NCBI GenBank assembly: GCA_029964075.1
Contig: CM057142.1
Location: 5,285,770 to 5,349,769 of the forward strand
DNA length: 64,000 nucleotides
Origin: Patiria pectinifera
Taxonomy: Eukaryota; Echinodermata; Asteroidea; Valvatida; Asterinidae
Direction: 5' to 3'
In this document: one piece after another, positions 59,101 to 64,000 of the stretch
How the letters are laid out: each line of letters begins with the position of its first letter
Position numbering within the stretch: the stretch's first letter is position 1
The notes under the pieces: generated by a model
Seen by the model: the letters and a program-made list of their open reading frames with translations, nothing else
Told to the model about the DNA's origin: nothing
Database searches by the model: none
Made by a program: the position numbers and the translations under genes

Positions 59101-62100
59101 TCTTTACACGTTGGGGTCAGACAAAGCCCAACTTGTTGGGTACAGTTGTTCCCTTTATCCACAAGCAGCCTCTCCTTGTAAAGCACACAGGCTGGCACAC
59201 TTGTGGCTTGGAGGACGCTTTCATCTGAAAACACGTAAATCTTGTGCATGAATTTGTCAGAGGATAATCATTTGTTACTGAAGACTTGTTCACTTTCTTT
59301 TCCTTTCATTTTCTCTTTTCTTCAGACTGACCAGAACGATATGATTGCCATTCTCCCATTGTCTGTGCTCGATGCAATCATCTGCTGGTGGATATCCTTT
59401 TTTTAAATTCTGTTATGTTTTGTTAATTTGTTCTGTATTTGATGGATTAAACAGATTTCTATATTCAAATACCTGATCAACCCTAGCTAAGAAAATTATT
59501 TTTTTTACGATAATTTTTTTCCCCCTGATATTTGGGACAATTATTGTGGGAGAAAATATTTTCTGTTTGGCCTCTAATGCTGAGCTTTTTTGCTGTCATT
59601 TTCTCTCTTTTGCTGCCATGGTCAGGTCGTGGCTGGGAAAGAACCTCCAGCAACACAACCTCCCATTTCCCAACCCCCTCCCCCTTAGTTAAGAAGTACA
59701 AATTGGATCCTGCAACATCAGGATATCTTGCTGTAATTTTCAGATATAAAGGCCATATTCCTAAATTTCCTATAAAAATGTCTGGGCCCTCAAATTGAAG
59801 GGTTTGCCTTGTAAACTCAAGATCAGTCGGATCAGTCAACGCGAGACGACTTTCACTTGAATGTACATGTATTTATACCCAGAAAGAAAAAAACTCTAAA
59901 TTTGTTCTTGTTTTTTTCCTTAACGAGCCTTTACATTTTTAAAAGCCTTGTAGACACCACCAGGACCCTGCGCCTACGGCGCAACATGGCCAAACTCTGG
60001 CTGTACCGGCACTTCACCAACACCCTCATCTTCTGTGTGGTGGCTGCTTTTGTCTTCCTTCTGTGGTCGATGAGAGTCCATCGTTGGACCGACTGTATGA
60101 AGGTCAGAATATTACATTTACTGTTTGGAATACTTCAAGGCACGTGGGATCATTTGCATTCACCAAATTATCGTCAAAAAGCTCACTTGGATTAAGGATC
60201 TTACTGGTACTAAAGATCCCATGAAGTTATTACCTCTTGTTTGCATTCTGTTTAGAAGAAGTCATTAAATGTAGGTGATTCCAACAATTAGTCAATTGAC
60301 TGATTGTTTGGAAATAAAGAGTGCTATTGACAAAAACGTGTTTTGTGATCCAAAGAGTTGTGCGTGGGTTTTCACTGTTTTCTCCAAAAGTGTAGTATCA
60401 ACTGAGCTGAAACTTTAACCGGTTAGGTTTGGAACAGTTTTCTCTGGATTTTGAGTGGTGTTATTTTTGGAAACGAACAAAAGGCATGAATAGCAAATGA
60501 TCCTGTATGCCTTCAGTAACCCTCCTATGCAAACATACACTCTGTGCAAAGTTGTCCTTTCAGTCAAAATCAATCAAGTGACTGTTTTTAACAGTAAAGA
60601 GCTCCCAGCCCACATAAAGCAGGATTGACTGGCTGTGAATGTTTATGTAACTTGATACAGCTATGCTTTGACTGTAGGTGATTGATAAGACAGCTGTGCC
60701 TACAACTTGCCTGCTTTTGTCAGTTGTGCTTGCTTGAAATATGGTCTGGTTGCTGGTGACTAGCCTGTGTAAAAGGCATGGCAGGGAAGAGGATTGAATT
60801 TTGTTGACTGCCTGTGACAGAAGGGAAGGAGGGTTATGGAGGCCTTGCTTGAGACATGCACACAGCAAAGGCCTGTTTATACAGGGTGGATAAAAAAAAC
60901 CCCGAAACCGAGATATTATTGCTAATTGGAACAGAAGTAGGGCACATGTGAATCAAAGGGAGATATCCTCTGTTAGGGTTGAAACTCCTCTTTAAAATGA
61001 CACCCTGATCATGTCCTTATATTCACGGTTGACTGAGCAGTGACCAATTTAATCTTCCTGTTGATTTTGTTTATTCAGAAGTGGAACGAGCTGTGGTTGG
61101 ACGACGCCTACTGGCACGTCTTATTCTGTGTCATTCTCGTTGTTATTGTCATCCTCTTCCGCCCCACGGCCAACAATCAACGCTACGCTTACTCCCCGCT
61201 CACCGACCGAGAAGGGGACGATGAAAGCCAAGAACCCATGCTCAATGACGCATTTGGTACGAACTGTGTAAAAAAAATGAAACTGTCCTAAATTAGAAAC
61301 GTGACTCATATGTGAAACTTTGACAATTATACCGGAGTGTTTTATACCGCATGTATCTACCAACAATTAGGTACTCAAGGCGCTGGTAATTGTCTATTTT
61401 GTAAAGACAGGTAAATGAAGCCACAATCTAGCCACAATAGATTGTTCTGGCATTTGTCTATAAACGCCGCCCGTTTTGGTTGGTGTATGTTTATTAAAAT
61501 TGTCTTTTTTTTAGAAATGTGATGAATATGTTAACATTTTTGACATGCTAGTCACAATCGACCTTTCTAGATTGGGCCATAAGCCCAACCCTGTTGTTGT
61601 TTGTGTACATTTCTCACAGTGCTTTTTCTAAGCCACCGTGGTCACCTGACCAAAAGTCACAATCTGATTGGTCAGTGCGCATTATTTGATTGACAGGTGG
61701 GGTGGTCCATTTACTGGCCAGTCTCACTGCCTGTCCAAGCCAATCTGCTACAGCCGAGGTTTTTTCCCTTCAAATTTAAGATTCATTTCATTCTCATAGT
61801 CCATAATTAACATGCTTACCTTCAAGTTAATATTCTATGTAGTGTTTATAACACTTTAAATCCTCAAGTGTTTTTGAGGGATCACACAGTACCATGATGA
61901 TTCCTAGTGAAGTAAAATGTTCAGGGTTGCAGTGCTAAAGACAAAGAAACTTATACCTTAAAAAAATATAAGTTACTGTATTTAAACTCTCAATAAGGAA
62001 ACAATTCGGGCGATTCACAATGCAGTGCGCCACCAAGAGTTTGCCACGGAGAGTTCGTTTTTCAAGTTTACGGTTGACAAAACATGGCCCATTTGAACGA

Positions 62101-62894
62101 GTGTCAGTAGAAAACTTCAGCTAATTTGTTATAGATTGGGGCAAAGCGTTCTGCCGCCTTACAAAAAAAACTCCATATTGATAAAACGAAAAGAAAAGGG
62201 CAAACAGATACTCAAATGCTTACGAACTTTCTGGCCGGAAAAACTAACAATTTCAAATGTCCCACGCTGCGAATTTGTCGACCATCTCCCACAATGCACT
62301 GGGAAAAGTGAACTCTCTGTGGCAAACTCTAGGTGGCGCACTGCATTGTGAATCGCCCGAATTGACATGATTTTTTTGTCATCAAATGCATTTACCTGTC
62401 TTGAGTCATAGACATAATTCCAGCACCTTGAGTACCTAATTGTTGGTAGATACGTGCACTATATAAAACTCCAGTAAGACTCTGGTATAACTGCCAAATG
62501 GTAAGGCAATTTGTTTCACTTGTATCTCAATGTGTTGGAGTTGAATCCATCACAAGTCCATCACAAGATCTCCAGTCTCAAGTCAAGTCACTACCCATTC
62601 AAATGAAATGAGACAAAGGCATTCCTTTGTTAATATGCTGATCCCCTGTTGTGTGTGACGGGACTTGTGTAAGCACTGGTGCCTCCTGTACAGGCGGAAC
62701 AGAAGTTCGAATTTTTGAGGGGAATTTCCGTTGTGACATATTACGTCAAACATGAATGTGACCTTCTCTTTGTCAACAGAGGGCATGAAGATGCGGAATG
62801 TTGTGAGTAATCGCAACGAGAGCCAGACCAGCAACAGGACTGACGATGACCTGAAGTGGGTGGAGGACAACATCCCTGCAGCAGTGGCTGATGC
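44102..62894 (+). CDS. TMEM87: TMEM87-like GOLD-domain seven-transmembrane protein, copy C (most complete)
   Basis: Exons: 44102-44212, 46409-46469, 46575-46648, 47373-47489 (uncertain), 47549-47692, 49399-49572, 50301-50462, 52718-52826, 54390-54451, 55918-56038, 57158-57320, 58377-58470, 59326-59391, 59935-60102, 61079-61256 and 62780-62894. The last donor (gtaagt) is in phase 2, so at least one more exon lies beyond the window. Signal peptide in exon 1; luminal GOLD-type domain in exons 2-8 with an Ala/Pro linker; seven membrane helices in exons 9-15; exon 16 carries the cytoplasmic EGMKMRNV and [14 protein letters not shown] strings that match the TMEM87A/B tail. It keeps PRLG (exon 12) where copies A and B have PRLV, and WW before the U12 intron. 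Probably the ancestral functional copy. Intron 8 is free of the virus-like element. Confidence 0.92.
44213..46408. other. Intron 1 of TMEM87 copy C
   Basis: Contains the shortened foldback (44,520-45,135) and the private MITE at 45,581-45,733. No coding content recognised. Confidence 0.6.
45581..45733. mobile_element. 153-bp MITE private to copy C intron 1
   Basis: Inverted ends ccggttcgtaagtgtgacgt and gtcacttacgaaccgg. In copy B the site reads ggatcccatatgcataag without insertion. It is flanked by at/ata, so the target duplication is only 2-3 bp. Confidence 0.8.
47990..48336. repeat. Inverted family-1 repeat plus LINE 3' end, copy C
   Basis: Duplicate of 21,290-21,636, nearly identical. 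Confidence 0.65.
48416..48903. mobile_element. TTAA-flanked MITE, copy C intron 5
   Basis: Same element as 21,717-22,204 with only a few base differences. Confidence 0.8.
50592..51592. mobile_element. ATGCCCC-ended element with 145-bp satellite, copy C intron 7
   Basis: Ends atgccccgcggcgaagccga and ttgcggggcat are inverted. Copy B intron 7 (about 24,783) lacks it. After a (GT)n/(GGGT)n stretch it contains a tandem array of a 145-bp unit. I recall repeats with this GGCGAAGCCGAAGGGGC start as widespread in marine invertebrate genomes. Non-coding. Confidence 0.75.
50711..51435. repeat. 145-bp tandem repeat, five units
   Basis: Units start at 50,711, 50,856, 51,001, 51,146 and 51,291, each at aaattttgtcagcgcgataa or a close variant. 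A partial sixth begins at about 51,430. Every unit ends with aaggtcaagggtcaaggtca or a close variant, that is three adjacent AGGTCA-like hexamers. Confidence 0.85.
52857..53364. repeat. Uninterrupted foldback element (empty target site), copy C intron 8
   Basis: Arms begin agcacccgatttcac and end gaaatcgggtgct, rich in gcgtcgcagc motifs. It contains the sequence gcagcacttctacg (53,026-53,039), the unoccupied site that corresponds to the ACTTC where the virus-like element inserted in copies A and B. Its loop is inverted relative to the right flank of the insertion. Confidence 0.7.
53656..54119. mobile_element. 464-bp near-complete palindrome, copy C intron 8
   Basis: Starts tacagggtaaaaacgaaacc and ends gggtttcg...ctcgccctgta. 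The arms match over about 190-200 bp each around a short loop (53,860-53,915). Private to copy C. Confidence 0.75.
54479..54892. repeat. TAACCC-ended inverted-repeat element, intron 9 of copy C
   Basis: Starts taaccctaactccctaggc and ends ggcggttagggtta. It is a second copy within gene C, absent from intron 9 of A and B, so it moved after the duplication. Confidence 0.75.
54893..55917. other. Remainder of intron 9, copy C
   Basis: A (TA)n run at 54,898-54,915, then unique sequence. Two related segments around 55,395-55,450 and 55,680-55,735 share tagccaggctggc. No gene seen. Confidence 0.5.
57427..57841. repeat. TAACCC-ended inverted-repeat element, intron 11 of copy C
   Basis: Orthologous position to 5,427 and 36,794. 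Ends tggttagggtta. Confidence 0.7.
59392..59934 (+). other. U12-type AT-AC intron 13, copy C
   Basis: 5' site ATATCCTTT, branch TTCCTTAAC at 59,916-59,924, 3' end AC at 59,933-59,934. At 543 bp it is shorter than in A and B because a shared A/B insert is absent. Confidence 0.9.
60559..60830 (+). repeat. Interspersed repeat family 1, copy C intron 14
   Basis: Related to 9,990-10,285. Present in intron 14 of copy C only. Confidence 0.7.
61320..62500. other. Intron 15 of copy C with inverted LINE-tail-like segments
   Basis: 61,325-61,420 and 62,385-62,500 are inverted relative to each other (ccaacaattaggtactcaag and its inverse), as in a LINE 3' tail pair. Between them lie unique sequence and the MITE at 62,003. 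No gene seen. Confidence 0.5.
62003..62363. mobile_element. 361-bp MITE, copy C intron 15
   Basis: Inverted repeats of about 55 bp, starting aattcgggcgattcacaatg and extending through cagtgcgccacc, agagtttgcca and gagagttc. The interior is unique. The open frames inside are shadows of the palindrome. Confidence 0.8.
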
Positions 62895-62904
62895 GTAAGT
62901 ACTG

Positions 62905-63720
62905 TGTCTTCAGTCATCACAAGCCAACGCAAGTCAATCACAAGTCGTCTCAAGTCAATCAGAGACAATCATAAGTAATCATGAGTCTAGTAAATAGCAT
63001 CACAAGTCAGTTACAAGTTTATCACAACTCGGCCTAAGTTAATTACAAGACATCGCTTGTCAATTACAAGTAATCACAAGTCCTCAAAAGTCATTGCAAG
63101 TCACTCACAGGTCATCGTTAAGTCGGTCACAAGTCGTCATTATGTCAGTCAGAAGACATCTTAAGTCCTAACGAGTCATCGCTAGTTGATCTGAATTCAT
63201 TACAAGTAGGGCTGTGCATCGGAACGGGGTACCCGAGTACCCGACCGTTGATGTCAGGAACCTGTTCCACATTATGGCATCGGGTACCCGTGACCAACTT
63301 GACAAATTACTGAGTAACTTCTCAGACAATGAAAATGAGAGGTTTTGAATGTCATTTGTGGAGAATTTTCAAAATGAAAACCAGGCTACATGGGAAAACA
63401 AAACATTTTTCCTGTTTATGACACTCGCAAAAGTTGCAGTTTACACCGTAAAGCTATAGGCTCACTGTACACACTTGTATCTTGCCGTATTGATGCACCA
63501 GTGGTAGTATTATAGTGCGGACCTTTATAAACAATCTGAACAGCAACTTCCGAGATTGGAATTTTGGGGTCGGGTTTCTTTAACAGGTAACCAGGCACCC
63601 AAGTTTTTTTCAATCGGATACCCGGTTCCCGTACTACCTGTAAAATGCACACCCTTAATCACAAGTCATTATGAGTCAACCCCGATCATCACAAGTCATC
63701 CAGTCTCTAGTCAAGTCAAG
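62905..63720. repeat. CAAGTC minisatellite in the last visible intron
   Basis: Irregular repeats of atcacaagtc and caagtcaatc type at 62,905-63,206, resuming at 63,658-63,720 after a transposon insertion. Confidence 0.7.
63207..63657. mobile_element. hAT-like MITE inside the minisatellite
   Basis: 451 bp with ends tagggctgtgcat and atgcacaccctta, flanked by an 8-bp target duplication with one mismatch (ATTACAAG at 63,199-63,206; ATCACAAG at 63,658-63,665). Eight bases and TAGGG/TGCA-type ends fit the hAT superfamily. Because the target is itself repetitive, the duplication is less decisive. Inner gtaccc motifs are repeated. Confidence 0.65.
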
Positions 63721-64000
63721 TCCCCTTGACCATAAGGAAATAAGACCATGTAACCATACGTGGCTACCCTTTTCAAATCAGAACATACCAGAAGTGAAGA
63801 TTGGGGGTTGTGGGCCATCAATGCATTTCGGTGCTATATTTGTAAATTGGCATACAGCAATCGCATCCCAACATTGCACACCATGCACAGCATCAACACG
63901 CAGGCATGATTGCAATAAAGTGCAATAAATTCCACGCCAGACTCCCAGAATGCCAAGTGTTTAATAATGGAGTGCAATGTCATTATGTCATGAGACCAAA
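63721..64000. other. Intron sequence at the window end
   Basis: No exon, repeat or RNA recognised. The next TMEM87 exon lies beyond the window. Confidence 0.5.

Noticed and set aside
63207..63657. Possible coding frame 63,416-63,652 on the - strand
   Set aside because: It lies inside a short inverted-repeat element and resembles repeated GTACCC units and no protein family.

Overview
The window is eukaryotic nuclear DNA: spliced exons with GT-AG and AT-AC introns, non-LTR retrotransposons, many foldback and MITE-like repeats, and a virus-derived DNA element. Intron sizes and repeat content suggest a marine invertebrate. I cannot name the species from sequence alone.

Host genes. Three head-to-tail copies of one gene lie on the + strand. 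It encodes a TMEM87A/TMEM87B-type protein of the GOLD-domain seven-transmembrane family. Copy A (from 2,695) shows exons 9-15 and carries a stop codon in exon 10. Copy B (16,937-40,770) has exons 1-15 and then reads into a stop. Copy C (44,102 to beyond 62,894) has exons 1-16 and is the only copy that keeps the conserved C-terminal exon. All three share an AT-AC (U12-type) intron between exons 13 and 14. One exon of a 2-hydroxyacid oxidase-like gene is stranded downstream of copy A and probably marks the upstream breakpoint of the duplication.

Virus-like element. An 8,905-bp Polinton/Maverick-like element (25,880-34,784) sits in intron 8 of copy B. It has 58-68 bp terminal inverted repeats starting AG and a 5-bp target duplication (ACTTC). 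The same insertion was in copy A; its right 2.2 kb opens the window (1-2,192). Copy C has an uninterrupted relative of the target site. The element keeps small structural-type or membrane genes and the N-terminal part of a type-B DNA polymerase. No polymerase catalytic domain, integrase, ATPase or protease is visible. Several frameshifts and stops show decay. Its layout is still legible: divergent genes around a 41-bp spacer, and both convergent junctions carry A-tract/hairpin/T-tract structures resembling transcription terminators or 3'-processing signals.

Repeats. CR1/L2-like LINE fragments lie between the gene copies (10,290-12,088 and 41,220-42,793). A 3.6-kb palindromic composite (12,853-16,419) is present only between copies A and B. 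A 145-bp tandem array lies in intron 7 of copy C. Many short inverted-repeat elements can be delimited because a paralogous copy provides the empty site.

No tRNA, rRNA or CRISPR array was seen.
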